A stretch of DNA of 64,000 nt, taken from the NCBI RefSeq assembly GCF_003286085.1, contig NW_020825706.1, positions 682,001 to 746,000 on the forward strand. Direction: 5' to 3'. The stretch comes from Drosophila persimilis (taxonomy: Eukaryota > Arthropoda > Insecta > Diptera > Drosophilidae). This document shows positions 9,505-22,877 of the stretch, in pieces (within the stretch, counting starts at the first letter, position 1; each line of letters opens with the position of its first letter). A program made the position numbers and the translations under genes. The notes under the pieces were generated by a model, which saw nothing but the letters and a program-made list of their open reading frames with translations, was not told where the DNA came from and did no database searches.

Positions 9505-12429
9505 ATGGCGGTCAAGGTGCAATTTGAGATTGGCCACACGTCAAAGCTGCGCAGCAAGAAAACCCCACATCCGCAGGCCTTCACCCACGACTGGGAGATC
9601 TACGTGCAGGGCGTGAACAAGGCGGACATCAGTGCCTTTGTGGAGAAGGTTGTCTTTCTGCTGCACGAGTCCTTTCCCAAACCGAAGCGTGGTAAGTGTC
9701 GAATGTCGCGAAAGTTTTCGTTTTGTTAATTTCATTGATTTTTCCTTGCAGTGATCAAGGAGCCACCGTATGCTCTACATGAGTCGGGATATGCCGGCTT
9801 CCTATTGCCAGTCGAAATATATTTTCGCAATCGCGACGAGCCCAAGCGCATCATGTACCAGTACGATCTGGAGCTACAGCAGACAGGGCCACCACGTCAC
9901 CATGTCGAGGTGAAGACACACGTGTTTGAGGCCCCCTCTGAGGAATTTCGCGCCAAGCTGATGCGCGGCGGTGGAGTGCCCGTATTTGGTGCGAATATCG
10001 GGCCCAGCAGCCTCAGTCGCACGCTATCGCCCAGCGTCGGTGGCGGCGAGGGGGGGCCCAACAACGAGGTGGGCATTGTCAAGGCCAAGGGTGGGGGCAG
10101 CAGTACCTTGACTATTGACTCGGCACCGATCAAGAAGCACAAGTCGCGCAACGATGATCCCGGCAAGACCAGCGCCTTCTCTGCGCTCTTCGGGCCGCCC
10201 ATCACCAAGGGGAATGGCGGCAATATGTTGGCCATTGCTGCTCCCCCAAAACACTCGCCGGAGGGCAAAGCCGCGCCCGCCAGTGGCAAGAGCGGCTCAC
10301 ACGATGGCGGCAAAGAGAAGTCGAGCAAGGAGCGCGACAAGTCCAGTAGCGGGGACAAGCCGCGCGAGAAGGACAAGAAGGATCGTCATGGCCGGGACAA
10401 GGATCGCAAATCAAGCAAGTCCGGCGAGGGGGGCGGCAAGCATGATCGCGACAAGGAAAAGTCCAAAAAGGACAAGTCCCGCGACAAGGAGCGTGAACGC
10501 GAGCAGAGCTCCAGTAGCACACCCTCCTCAACGGCCCTGGTCCTGGCAAATTCCTCGGCATTGATGAAGCGTACGGCCAGCCCGAAGTTAGGCAAGGCCG
10601 AAATGAGTGCTCCCAGTCCCAAGAAGATGGCCACTGATGCGTCCAATGCGGTCGCAGTGCCCAACTCGCGATCCAAAGAGCGCGATGAGCACAAGTCGGG
10701 GAAGTCCGAGTCCAAGGACAAGGAGCGCAGCTCCAACAAGAAGTCCAAAAAGGAGAAAAAGGACAAGGAGCGCGAACGCGAGCGAGAGCGCGAACGGGAG
10801 CGGGAGAAACAGCGCGAGGATCACAAGGACAAGCGGCTGCCGAAGGATGAGCGAACTGGCCAAACCGACAGTCCTCTGACCGCTGGCAATACACTGCAGC
10901 ATCAGTCAGCGACCAATCAGAGCGCCTCCGCCACGGGCAAGGCGACGCCCACCTCTGTGGGCAGCAACAGCAGCAGCAGCATGGCCAGCAGCGGCAAGCG
11001 GGGAGGCGATCAGAAAGAGGAGTCCACATCGACGACGGCCACTCCGAAGCATTTAGAGAAAGCCACAGATCCAAAGTCAGATAAGGGGACGAGCAATGGC
11101 AATGCCGACAACAACAAGAAGTCCCACAAGCATAAGAAGAAGGACAAGAGCAAGGACAAGGATAAGGAGCGCAGCGAGCGCGAAAAGGACAAAGAGAAGC
11201 CCAAGGAGCGGGAGAAAGACAAACAGCAGCAGCTGGCAGCGGCAGCAACGACAGTGGAGAAGCCATCAGTGGCTGAGCCATCGCCCAAGACAACGGGTGC
11301 CAGTCCCAGCGGTGAGGCCACGACGACGGACAAATTTGCAACCAGCGGAGCCAGTGCCAATGCCAACAGCAGCAAGAAGGAGAAACACAAGAAATCGAAG
11401 GAGAAGGCCTCCAGCAAGGACGAGAAACGGCAGCGAGAGACCGCCGGGGACAAGCAGACGGAGGCCAAGCACAGCGGCAAGCAACAGCAGCCACAGACGC
11501 ATCCACAGCCGGGACAGAACAAGGCTCCAAGCAATCTAGACCTCAGTGATGTGGACTCGGCTCAATCGGCGCCGGATCTGGCTGCCACCAGTGCACTGGC
11601 CGCAGCAGCGGCTGCCACGCTCCAGCATTCGGACAGCTCCAACAGCAGTTTTCCCGATCTGCCAGCGAGGGGCAGCCAACAAAAACCATCGACACAGGCG
11701 GCTAAGGCCAGTGCAGGGTCCGCAAAAGATGCCAAATCTGCTGGCAAGGAACACAAGGGAAAGTCAAAGCCAAACGAAAAGCCGGAGAAGAACAGCGATA
11801 AGTCCGAAAGGCCAGACAGAACACCAGAGACCAAGGCGGCGGACAAGTCCGAGAAGCCGGACAAAGAGGAAAAGAAACGGAATCGTCGCAGTTCCCAGAA
11901 CAGCAACAGCGGCAGCGGCGGTGGTGGAGGGGGCTTTATGGAGCCCCCCGTCAAGCCCTCAAAGAAGGAACAGAACAAGGCACCGCGTGAGAAATCCAAA
12001 TCGCCGTCGCTGCGTCCTTCGAATGCGAATTCCACAGCGCTAGCGCCAGTGGCTGGCAGTGCAGGATCAGGATTCCTGCCGCCGCCGCCGTCCTCGCCAT
12101 CCAGCAATAGCCATCCCAGCGGTGGGGCTTCAGCAGCCAGCAGCCTGAACAACAACAACAACAATAACAGCAGTTCGCCGGCTGAGATGACGCCATCGCT
12201 GCAGGTGAGCACCACATCCTTGCCGACGGAATATCTGAGCGAACTGCAGGAGCTGCATCACAAGATCATGACGCTGCAGGACAACGAGGAGCTGCAACAG
12301 GTCGTCGAAATGATAGCGGCCACCGGCTGCTACGAGATCACGCACAAGACCTTCGACTTTGATCTGTGCAAGCTGGATCGTGTGACCGTGCAGCGGCTCC
12401 AGGAGTTTCTGGCCACCTCAGTCTCGTGA
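9505..12429 (+). CDS. ear: Ear, YEATS-domain ENL/AF9 homologue
   Basis: Exons 9505-9691 and 9752-12429 join to give 954 residues. The N-terminus (MAVKVQFEIGHTSKLRSKK, HDWEIYVQG, VEKVVFLLHESFPKP, then YALHESGYAGFLLPVEIYF) is a YEATS domain, a reader of acylated histone lysines. A very long disordered Lys/Ser/Glu-rich middle follows, with many KDK/ERE repeats and Asn/Ser tracts. The last ~65 residues (YLSELQELHHKIMTLQDNEE through KTFDFDLCKLDRVTVQRLQE) match the ANC1-homology (AHD) domain that recruits AF4/Dot1L-type partners in the super elongation complex. This architecture is ENL/AF9, whose single Drosophila member is ear. The start is the first in-frame ATG and begins the domain. The first intron is 60 nt. 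Confidence 0.95.
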
Positions 12430-13745
12430 CACCAAATGGCCAATGCCGCCGCCGCACCAGCTCTCTACAGCTAGACGATGCACAAAACCCTCATGCACAT
12501 AACCAAATACAATACACTTTAAAGAAAGTTTAGTTGTAAACCACACAGGTTCTGCTTCCCCCCCCCGACTTCCCTTTTGTTTAGATGTTAGGTTACAGGC
12601 CAGAGCAGCAGTATGCGATACTCTCTCTCTCTCTGTCTCGATGCACAGGAAGGCTATCTATAAGCACACCTACCCCTAAACCATATACCATACGCGAACC
12701 ATATCCTTTTAGCTCGAGACTCATTTCCATCTAAGACCTATAATTATGCTTATTTTAATTGGTTTCCTATTCGATTATAAATATCATTATATTTTTATTA
12801 TTTGGTAAGATGATCTCCTTGATCCTTTACTCTTAATTTATTGAGTATTTAAACTTGAAAAATAAATAATGACTTTTGTACAATTACTAGATTTTTTTTT
12901 ATATTTTATTACCCATCCCAAAAGCAAAAAAACTAATCTGAAATCGAAGCAAGTATTATACATAGTTCTATCTAGATAAGATATATACATATGTACACCC
13001 CAAATTATGCACAGTGCGTTTATGAACGTTAAGGTATTACCAGATATAATATACCATCAGTAGAATGGAGGCGCAGAAAGTAGAAGGATCGCCTAGAAAT
13101 ACACATGGTTACGAAACGGACACGGATACGGATATTCTACGGATCTAACCAAAGTAATGTTTAGTATTGTATATACGCGATTACGAATTTACGCAAAAAA
13201 ACAGAGTTAATTTTAACCCAAACCCCAGTGCGAGGTCAATGCTCAGGATACGCAAACAGACCGCATTCCCAAAATCAAACAAAAACACACCCCCTCACGC
13301 GTATATACTTATCGTAAATGTCTGTATGTGAAGAAATGTTTATCAATATTCAAATAAAAGTACATACAGGCGACTATAAATACAGTGCATTATAAAAATA
13401 TATACCTATATCTACGTGTGTTCGGTATTTGGTTACAGAGAGGTTTCATTTCATTTCATTGCTCTTTTCTCTACTACTATAAATACAAAATAATTAGTAC
13501 TTTCTTTCGCTTTGAGTTGAGGAACTTATATTACAAAAACTGAGGCAGACTTTCAAACTTAATATCGAAAAAGAGAGCGATCGTAGTCTTTTGGGGCAAA
13601 TATGAATACATTGTGGGGAGGAGAATACAAATACAAACAGCTGTGAATATTCGAATATTAATCGAGCTAATTGATTAGCAGATCTCTGTGTTTGAGACTA
13701 CAGACTAGAGAGTGTTCGTTATTTGCGTCTGCATGTGCGCATTGA
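12430..13745. other. ear 3' UTR and spacer
   Basis: Starts with ear 3' UTR; AATAAA signals occur near 12860 and 13352. The rest is AT-rich with no coding frame. This is also where the remembered gene order switches from the D. melanogaster 88E set (Tm2, ear) to the 86C-D set. Confidence 0.55.
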
Positions 13746-16144
13746 CTAGTCGCGGCAATAGCAATATTTCCGCAATTCTGGATCACGATCGTAAATGCAC
13801 CTGGCCTGAGTGCCGTACTTGTTCACACGCGAGATATCCGTGAGCTTTGTTGTCGCACTGAATGTCTGCAGGTTGTGGGACACACTGGCCTCGTACAGCC
13901 CATTGCCCGGCTGTGTGACCAGCTGCAGCTGGTACATCTCGTCGTGCACCTCCGTCTGGCCGGTCATATCCGCCAGGAAACCATCCCTGTCGCTGTTCGT
14001 CTTGAACTGCAGCAGCTCCTTGTGCGGCTGCAGGCGCAGTGCCCAATTTACGCGAAGCAAGTCCAGGGGAACGCAGAACTTTCGTTGCTCGGCTGTGGCC
14101 GCATTGATGGTGTCCACAATGCTCTGTGCCGCCTTGAGAATCACGCCAGAGTATTGAGTGTCGTTCAGCTGCAGTGGACGCCAATTGAGGCAGGCACACC
14201 AGTGGGGCTCTATGTAAGCATCGGCACAAGAGCGATTGGTCGGTATGGGTTCAAGCAGCGAGATGGCACGTCCTCGAGCCAATTCCGAGATGTGGATCCT
14301 GGGCTTAGGAGATATATCATCGCTCTCAACAGTCGTTTCTTCGTCGCTGGCGGTCTGCAGCTCTGCAGAGATAAATCATTTGAGATGGTCTAACAATACG
14401 ATGGAAAGATAAAAGCTTACGAATGATGTGCTTCAGTGTGGCGTGCACATCGAATGGCGTTGTAAGGCGCTGCTCGTTGGCCAGAAAGTTTTTGTACTCC
14501 TGGGGGAAACGTTTCTTAAAGGACTCGGGAAAGGCAAAGCTAAAGAACGGCAGTCGCTCCTCCTGCTTGCCTTGCAGGGTGGCCCGCACCTCTGCAAAGC
14601 GATTGCCATGATCCGCCATAAAAATGAGAATGGTGTCATCCAGCAGAGATTTCTCCTTGAGGGCGACCAGCCAGTCGTGTACATCATCATCGGCTGCGCC
14701 CACCAGATTGATGGAATCGTGCGAGAGTCCCCCATGAAAGCTGAAGACAAAGCGCGGCGCATCACGATACTTAAGCATAAACTAAAAGGGGAATATGGTT
14801 CAGTTAAGCTTGAAAAGATGCGGGAAATTCTTACATTCTTGGTGTACTCCAGCATGGTAATATGATCCGGCTGGTGGCCAATACAGTTGGGCTGGCTGTC
14901 GCCTGCCATTTGCTCTGCTTGAACAAAATATGTGCGAAGATAGTGGTCGACGGGCTGCGACTGAAAACCATTCATGCGGTACGTGAATGTGCCCACATTG
15001 GGCAAATCCTCGTTGAAGGAAGTCATGTAGCCGAGACGTGCAAAATCCTGCCAAATCATGGGATACGAATCCACGCTGCCCGATCCCGAAAACCGTTTCC
15101 GTGTCTCTGGCAGCTCCAGTTCCGTAAAGCCCGTCAGAAGAGGCACCAGTGCCTGTGGCGTGCCATCGCCCACAATATTATACCCCTTCAGCACTGTGGC
15201 GCCCAGTTGTTTGGTCAGATACTCGTATGTCCTTGGCAGCTTGCGCATGAAGGCGTTGCGACTCAGCGAATCAAAGCCGAACATCAGAACATTGTAGAAC
15301 GAGGCGGTCGGCACTTCCTGCATCTGAGGCTGGGCCTGGGCCACTGCCTCCGGTGGCAATACAGCCAGATTTGGGGCAAAATTGGCAGCCAGCGGTCGTT
15401 GCACAGTATCACGGATACCATGCGCCATACCGAACCAGCTGTGGGAACAAAGAAAACAAGTGTAATCTGATATCACAGGCAGGAATGTGAACTAAGAGTC
15501 ACCTTTGACCGCTGCCCGACCGGCATGATACTTTGACAAAGTCACTGCTCTGCAGGACATACGGCTCCTTGACCCTCAGCGTACGCCCAAAGCGCACCTT
15601 GTAGTCCGATTTGCGTATGATGTCCGTGTAAGAGCAAATGACATCCTCGTGACTGGCAGTAATCTCGGGCCTCACAAAGCATATGGATTTCTACAGAAAC
15701 AATGATTAAGAGGAGGCATAAGAATATGATTATTTCGCAAACATTCTCGCAGTCACCTCGCACATGACCCAATCGAGTCCGTCGCCGCAGTGTACTTTCC
15801 CCACCGGTTTGTAGAATTGCATGATATCGGGATTATCCACATCCAGGTATGGATGTCGGCATTCGCCTTGATTCATGGCCGCCCGAATGGAGCGCTCGAT
15901 AATTTCGCTGCACATGAGAAAAAGCATATACAAGCAAAAGCAATTAATAAATAATGATTATCTGCAAAGCACACACAAGCACAAACAGACATGGTATTTG
16001 TGCAATGATACGAGTAAAGACATACATTTTAACATTTTTATCCAAATCCCTCTCTTCATTTAAAACATACAAGGAGAAGAGCAACAACGCCAGGCAAACG
16101 GCCAACGCAATTTTTTGTACCGTCCCGCGACGTAGAACTCTCAT
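13746..16144 (-). CDS. DUF229 family type II membrane protein (alkaline phosphatase/sulfatase-like fold)
   Basis: Six coding exons on the minus strand: 16026-16144, 15757-15907, 15503-15690, 14835-15438, 14421-14781 and 13746-14362. All phases agree, giving 679 residues. Residues ~10-26 (KIALAVCLALLLFSLYVL) form a signal anchor, so the body faces the lumen or outside. The core shows YNVLMFGFDSLSRNAFMRKL (GFDSLSR at ~207-213) and, later, FHGGLSHDSIN (~369-379) and IFMADHGNR (~410-415). These are the metal/nucleophile-type landmarks of the alkaline phosphatase superfamily as found in DUF229. Conserved Cys-rich ends (CYCRD) are typical. The substrate is unknown for the family. The start fits the membrane anchor and follows a short leader. 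Confidence 0.88.
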
Positions 16145-16688
16145 CTTTTTTATGGCTGTAAACAAAAATTTCGAGGAAGGGTGTAAGGTCAACCATGTCC
16201 ATTGTTCTTTGAACAGCGTACTCACGTATCCACGTATCGCTGATACGGCAGCTAGTGCTGTACTGCAGTATGCAGTGTCAAAAGCGGCAATGTAATTAAA
16301 TGTTTGTAATTGTTAACAACAATTGTTAACAAAAACCCGCGCCACCAACAACCAGCCGGGCGTTAGAGGTGAGAGTCGTAGGAGTATATCGGTAGATGAA
16401 CCATTTGGAGATGTACGATAGAGTACGATATTTATGTTTCTTCAATTTGCGATTTAATTTCAATAAAAAGGTTTAATTGCGTTTGAATATACTTTTCGCC
16501 AATTAAAGATTGTTTGGAAAGAAATAGCCCTACTGGATCATTCACATTTTTTATTTTTGCACAGAAATATTTTTGTAATTCTATATATCGATATCGACCA
16601 CTATTTCTTATCGATCATGAGGTTGTTGTGATCACACAGATATTACTACCGATAATTGTAAACAAAAGGCTACCAAAAACCAAAATGA
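16145..16688. other. Upstream region of DUF229 gene and 3' flank of SLC19-type gene
   Basis: No coding frame. Contains a palindromic DRE-type TATCGATA at 16586-16593, about 440 bases upstream of the DUF229 start codon. Confidence 0.45.
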
Positions 16689-18284
16689 TCAATTTACGAC
16701 CTCTTTATTTGTTTTCGGGCCTTTCACGCCAGACCAAACGCACTGCAATACAACAACTGTGAAGTAAACAATGGCAATTACCATAAAATAGAAGGCATAA
16801 ACGGTAAACTGTTCAAATACGTTCAAATTGAGATTGACATTTTCCGAAACAACCACAAATGTCAGGATGCATTGCAAGAGGAGCGCAATAAAAGTGTTGA
16901 AGCCAAAGACCAAGGCAAAGCTGTCCTCCACCAGGCTGCTAGCCAGCTCAGAGCTGCAAGAAGAGCGATACATGGGTAGATTGACAACAAAGAGATTGAG
17001 GCTTAGGACAAACCTGGCCACCGTTATGGTAAAAGCAAATAAACCGCCGAAGAGCACATAGCCCAAATAGGAGTAGTATATATTGCTGGTCCATGATGAC
17101 AGCAGTATACAGCCACCCTGCAGTACCGACAGCACAGCTATGGTCAGAAAGCTGGTGCGCGTCTTCAGGCGACTCGCAGGAAAGTAGCCCGCGAGCAGTG
17201 AGAAGACAGCACTAAGGGCCGTCAAAGCAGCGTCCACGGCTCCATTCCATGCAATCTGGTAAAGAGAACATTGAAGACACTACAATATACCACCATCTGC
17301 CTCCACTTACAGTTGGCTCATCGTAGGACTTCCACACCACCTGCATGTAGGTGCTTATTTGGAGAAAGCCTGCCAGTATCATGGCATACCATAGGCTCCA
17401 CTGCAGGACCGTGGGATTTGTGTAGGCGCTGTGGAAGTGAGTCCACAGTAGCTGAAAAGCATGGAAGCTTTGCTTCGTGGCAGGTGAAGGCTTTTCCACC
17501 GTTTCCTCTGGCTTTTGTGATCCATTCTCAATGACTGCTGCATCGGACTTTGTGTCATCTTTCCCAGCTCCAGATTGGCTATGGAAATACAGGCTCTTTT
17601 CGACCTTTGGCAAACCGAACGACCAAAACAGCGCCAACACTTGACCTGCAGGAAAAATCATTTGCTGTATTATAAATCTTCTGATTAGCCAGAGTATTAA
17701 ACGTACTTGTAATGCTGATGATGTAGAGCTGTCGGTAGACCATCCAATGCATGCCAATCATGAGCTGCGCCAGGAGACCACCCACCAACTTTCCCACGAA
17801 CATGGCCGACCGGGTGTAGGAGGTCACAAGCGGATAATACTTTTTATCGACCTTTGCATAGATGTAAGCATAGTAGGCCACTTCTGCCGCCTGGTAGAAG
17901 CCGTAGAAAACTTCAACCACCTGCAGCCCCGTCAGCGTTGTGGTCCAAAGCAGCGTACTCCAGACTAAGATGCCCGTCAGAGCATTGGCAATGATTACAG
18001 GCTTGTATCTGATGGGAGAAAACAGAGGTATGACCTTGGTGCGATCGCATTATTGCATGCCTGGGTTCTGATTACCTGAGAAAGTCTGTGATGAGGAACA
18101 CAAAGATTTGTAGAGCCAGATAGGAGTAGGTGCCCACGGGATAGACGGAACGATTGATCTCTTCCTGGGTGACATGATACCAGTCACTCATCAATATCTC
18201 AGCGTGATAAGGCTCCGAGGGACGGATCTCGCGCAGGAAACCGAATATGCATAATACCCACGATATCTTCAGCCACGACTCCAT
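16689..18284 (-). CDS. SLC19-family folate/thiamine transporter, copy A
   Basis: Exons 18076-18284, 17707-18008, 17311-17645, 17014-17255 and 16689-16953; phases agree and give 450 residues. N-terminal signature WLKISWVLCIFGFLREIRPS followed by EPY, then NRSVYPVGTYSYLALQ, AYIYAKVDKKYYPLVTSYTR and SLWYAMILAGFLQISTYMQV are typical of the reduced folate carrier/thiamine transporter family (SLC19). About 11-12 hydrophobic helices are visible, with an acidic, Lys/Ser-rich cytoplasmic loop in the middle. Expected at the plasma membrane. Adjacent copy B (19731-21335) is a tandem paralogue in the same orientation. Substrate (folate or thiamine) cannot be told from sequence alone. Candidate D. melanogaster relatives are CG17036 and CG6574, from memory. 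Confidence 0.88.
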
Positions 18285-19730
18285 CCCGCTGCGGCTGCCA
18301 ATGCGAATCTAATCGCGATATTCACTGCAATCCAGCGATAATGCTGGAACGCCGCGCTGTGCGGTGTCTAGAAAGCTTAGACAACCTATTAAAATAATTA
18401 CACATTCTTCCAGCCAGGGGGTTATGAGGGTACCTCTCTGACTATAGAGATTTCGTTTTGACGTGTCTTATAATCAGCGCAACTCGCGATTGGACGCGGG
18501 AGACTTTCAACGAGCCAACCTACATGGACTGGGCCTGTCGGACTTCACACACATGGCGGAGCGTAAGGGAGATCCGATGAAAAGATTCCGCTAATTTGCT
18601 CTCAGCATAGCCAAAGCACAATCACGATGCAGTCGCTGATCCGTTCCCACTCCATGAAATTAAAATTATCAGCTAATTAGACTATTAGCAAAGCATTTAA
18701 GTGGATCTTTCAGTATAACTTATATTCTTAACAACCTGGTAGGTCTTTAAAATGTGGTTTCTGTTTTCGTTCGCGATACACTTATGAGTGAAATTGAAGG
18801 CTGATAAGTTAAAGCACTTTGATCAAAATCTCGTGTAACATGCGTGGTAGTATTGAGTGATAAGGCTAAAAGAATCGGGAGATTCCCAGGTGAATATTAA
18901 TAACTTTGGAAGGTGACATTCAAACGTTTAAAATGCGATTTCAACCTGACAAAATAAAGACATCTTTATAGAGGGATAAAATGCCATTTCTGGATGATTT
19001 TCAATCGAGGAATACACTAAAAAGTAATGGACGTAAACGTACTTAGACAATAATATAGGGGAGTCTGGGTTTAGCAGGCACTGTTTGAAACCCAGCGGAA
19101 TTCCACAAAAGCTTAGCTGAAAACAGCGCTAAAACTGACCCGCACATATGTATGCATGTACATACCTTCACGTACAAATTCGTATATGTCCGCTAATACT
19201 TACATATGTATTCATTTCCATATTTACAAGCTATAGCGATGACAGGCCTTTAAAATTATAGGTTGTTGAAGATAGTACACATAGCAGAGGGTTACTATAA
19301 AGATACCTTAAGCTCTAAACTTGGAAATATTGTTAAAGTTGGGTGCGTCTGCTGGGCAACAAGATTACCCTTCAGCTAGACAAAGCTTGAGCTTGATACA
19401 ATCGCAATTCGCCTTATAAATTATCAGCTTATTAAATCATTAGCACAGCACTCAAAAACAGTAATGATGGTCTATAAAAGCAGGTCTTTATTCCGTGACA
19501 CTTGAGACAGATTGGGGCTTTCTTTAAATGGAACATATCTACGCAATGATTAAACTTTTTCCAATCGATCTTTCTCGGAATACAATCACATTATTGTCGA
19601 ACCCTGAAATCGCGGGAATACTTTCAACGGGAACGAGAACATATAGGAACACGCTTCACTTAATCTAATTACATATATTTTTGTGCACACCAACAGGTGA
19701 CTTTAAGTACTTTGCTAAATGCATCTATAA
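18285..19730. other. Spacer between tandem SLC19-type genes
   Basis: About 1.4 kb with no coding frame of note. It holds the 5' flank of copy A and the 3' flank of copy B. Nothing else recognised. Confidence 0.5.
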
Positions 19731-21335
19731 CTATTCCAAAGTGTTCTCCAGCTTCTCCCTGGTTGCTGCGCGAAACCAGATATACTCCACGAGGACTGAT
19801 ATCAAATAGAGAACGCCCACGCAAATGAAATAGAAGGCATAGGCCGTGTACTGTCCCACAGCATCGAGTTCAAAGCCCGTCTCTGTGACAAATATCATGG
19901 TCAGGAGGGACTGGAAAATGAGTGCGATCAGCGTATTAAAGCCAAAAACTAGACCAAAGCTATCCTCCTGCAGATGTCGGGCCACCTCAGCGCTACAACG
20001 ACCAAGAAAAGGAGTTAATTACAGATATCTAACAAGAGTCATGATGGATCTTACCTGGAAACTGTGATGGTGAAGCCATAGAGGCCACCAAACAACACGA
20101 ATCCCACATACGACCAATAAATATTGTGTGTCCAGCAGCAGATCAGCACACAGCCTCCTTCCAACGCAGAGAAGAAGGCCAGAATAAGCAGACTTGTGCG
20201 CGGATTCAGACGATCCGTGTGCAGGTAACCGGCCGCCAAGGCACTCAGTGCAGCCAAAGCGGTTAGCACTGCATCAACGGCTCCGTTCCAGGCTATCAAC
20301 GGTTCCGGCTCGATCACCTTCCACAGCACCTGCATGTAGTAGGTGACCTGAAGGTAGCCAGCCAAGCCGATGGCATACCACAGGCTCCACTGAATCACAC
20401 GGCCATTGGTATATGCACTGCGAAAGTGAATCCACAGCAAACGCATGGCCCTGGGCTGCTTCGCAATGTCCGCCTGCGACTGACTGGACACCTCCATGCT
20501 GGAATCCCCCGGCAACTCTGTTTGCGTATAGGAGGACTGATCCGATATGGCTTCTGGTGTGTTGTACGACTCTTCGCGATGAAAGTACAGGCTCTTGTCC
20601 ACTCTGGGGAGACCAAAGGCCCACAACATGGCCATTATTTGAGCTGAAAAAAGAACAGGTTGAATAAGTCTCTGTTTTTGGAAAGGCATATCTTGCCACT
20701 CACTGGCCAGCGTTATATAGTTGAGTTCTTTGTAGTTCATCAGCTCCAGATTGATCATCAGTTGAGAGGTAATGCCGGAAACCAATTTTCCAACAAACAT
20801 GGCAGCTCTCGTGTGGGATGTAACGCGAGGATAATACTTTTTATCCACCTTGGCATAGATGTACGTGAAGTAGGCCACCTCTGCTGCCATGTAGGTCCCA
20901 TAGAAGAACTCCAAGATCTGCAGCGACAACAAACTAGTTGTCCAGATGAGCATGCTCCAGATGATCACACCGGTGGCTCCAATTGTGATGATGAGCGGCT
21001 TGTAGCTGCAAAAGAAATGGAAAGATGTTTATTTGGATTTTTTGTATAAAAGTTCCATTATGTTTACCGCAGAAAGTCGGTTATGAGGAATACAAAGACC
21101 AATTGCACCAGGTACGCATATGTACCCACGGGATAGACATCATGTGTGAGCTGTAAACAGAATTAATATTATTTATTGGTATTTATAGATTGTTTTGCCA
21201 TCCATTCACCTGAGTCTCCGTGATATTACGCCAGGGACCCAATAGATATTCGGTGACATACGGCTCTGAGGGTCGGATCTCGCGCACACATCCGAAGATG
21301 CATAGCAGGCAGGAAATTTTCAGCCACTCTTTCAT
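19731..21335 (-). CDS. SLC19-family folate/thiamine transporter, copy B
   Basis: Exons 21210-21335, 21068-21150, 20704-21005, 20055-20643 and 19731-19992; phases agree and give 453 residues. N-terminus MKEWLKISCLLCIFGCVREI, then RPSEPY, HDVYPVGTYAYLVQLVFVFL, YIYAKVDKKYYPRVTSHTRA and SLWYAIGLAGYLQVTYYMQV parallel copy A throughout. The central loop is again hydrophilic (Ser/Gln/Glu-rich). Gene structure differs from copy A: an extra intron splits the first exon after ITETQ, while the intron copy A has before IAWNGAVDA is absent. Tandem duplication followed by intron gain or loss explains this. The transport substrate is inferred only at family level. Confidence 0.88.
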
Positions 21336-22877
21336 TGTGATAATTGTGTAACGGTGGCGCGCAACGTAAAGTAACGTAATGGATAGCGTATGCCGTTCGG
21401 TTGGGGCTGGCTTTCCGCATTCGTGGAATGAATCCGCTGTTGGGCTGTTCTGTTTGGTTAAGCGCTTTTTAATAACACGGCCACAATTGTTGTATCAGGC
21501 CATGGACGCCCGTACTCAATCTAATCTTTGCACTCTCTCTGGATGGCCATTATCAGTCTAAAACACCCTATTTATATTTATATTTACACAGAAATCTCTG
21601 TTCAAACGATTGTTAGATAATTAAAAGATTTATACTGCGACGGCCGAACCCAATGCAGAACCAAAACGTTGCGCCCGACGACAGCCGGCGATATGCTCAC
21701 GTTTACTTTTTGAATGTCAAATAAACATCTACACGCGAGCAGCACATCGTTTAAATGTCTGTATGTATATCTGTCCTCTGTCCGATCGAAGCGACCCACC
21801 TGTAGCGTTCTGTAGCGTTCAGGCTATCAATTTTCAGACACCCTACACGTGGTTTTGCTGCTGATTGTAATTTAAGATCGAATCGAAGGAACTTTCTAGC
21901 TCTCACAGCTTTCGTTATCGATTTATCACAAAACACAACACTTAATTTAAATACAAATTTACCTTCCAAAGCCACAGATGAATGAACAAATACAAAACAA
22001 TTAAAGTCAATTGACTTTTGTGAGGCCGTAAATAAATTTCGATTTCATGCTTTCGGTGGGGCTGTTACATCACAGCAACGCAACAGAGCGACCGCAGCAT
22101 CTGTACAGTGACTCAATAACAGCGCCGTGCAGCTGTTCCCACCTGAATGGCAACTGCGTCGGTGAAACCAATAACAACAAGAACCAGAATCGAAAGCTAC
22201 CGTTGAAGCCGAAGCTTTTGATACCCTTGCAGAGCCATTGTTATACTTCGATTTTTTTATTTCATTTTGGAAAGGCTATCGAAAGCTCATTAAGCTTCTC
22301 CAAAGACTTGCCTTATGAACTGTCGTTCCTGTGCGGCTGCAGCTTTATAATATAGTGATTCTATACCGATCTGCGTTTCAAATCTCTGCTCAAAATCAGT
22401 ATACCCTCTCTGTCAAGAATAAAAACAGATGTTTATATATTGTAAAAAATACACGTTTATTTAGCGCGCTCACTTTAAAATTAGTAATGTGTTTCAATGT
22501 TGTACAGGGGGTAGTATTCGGTATTGTATGTATAACAAACAAATTAAATAGGAGAAACTTTTAGCTATTTACACAAAACACACGGAGGATTTCCCAGGAA
22601 AAAAACTGACGCCTACGTTTTCCACACATACGTACACACACACACGAGTATATGACGGACAGCTGCCGTTGGACAAACTGATTCCCAGACGGACATTCGA
22701 CTACAAGCTAAAATTGGCCACACTTGCGGAAATAGTTAGAAAATACATGTAAAAAACGTCTTAACAGCAACAGTTTTGAGTTTCGTTTCGACTCCTTTCG
22801 CACAAGCTTTTGGTAACGGTCACACCATTTTCCTTTTCCATTTTTGATTCGCTTCGTTGATTTCTCTCCCTCGTCAT
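21336..22877. other. Spacer between SLC19-type copy B and SelR
   Basis: Upstream flank of copy B followed by AT-rich DNA and the probable SelR 3' UTR nearest 22877. No coding frame of note and no recognisable RNA gene. Confidence 0.45.

Noticed and set aside
10202-12215. Long minus-strand frames (up to 442 residues) opposite ear
   Set aside because: Mirror frames of GC-rich Lys/Ser/Ala codons in the ear exon; the products are Cys/Trp/Arg or Leu/Ser-rich with no domain.
22430-22460. Possible RNA gene near the SelR 3' side
   Set aside because: No tRNA-like A/B boxes or cloverleaf could be made out by eye.
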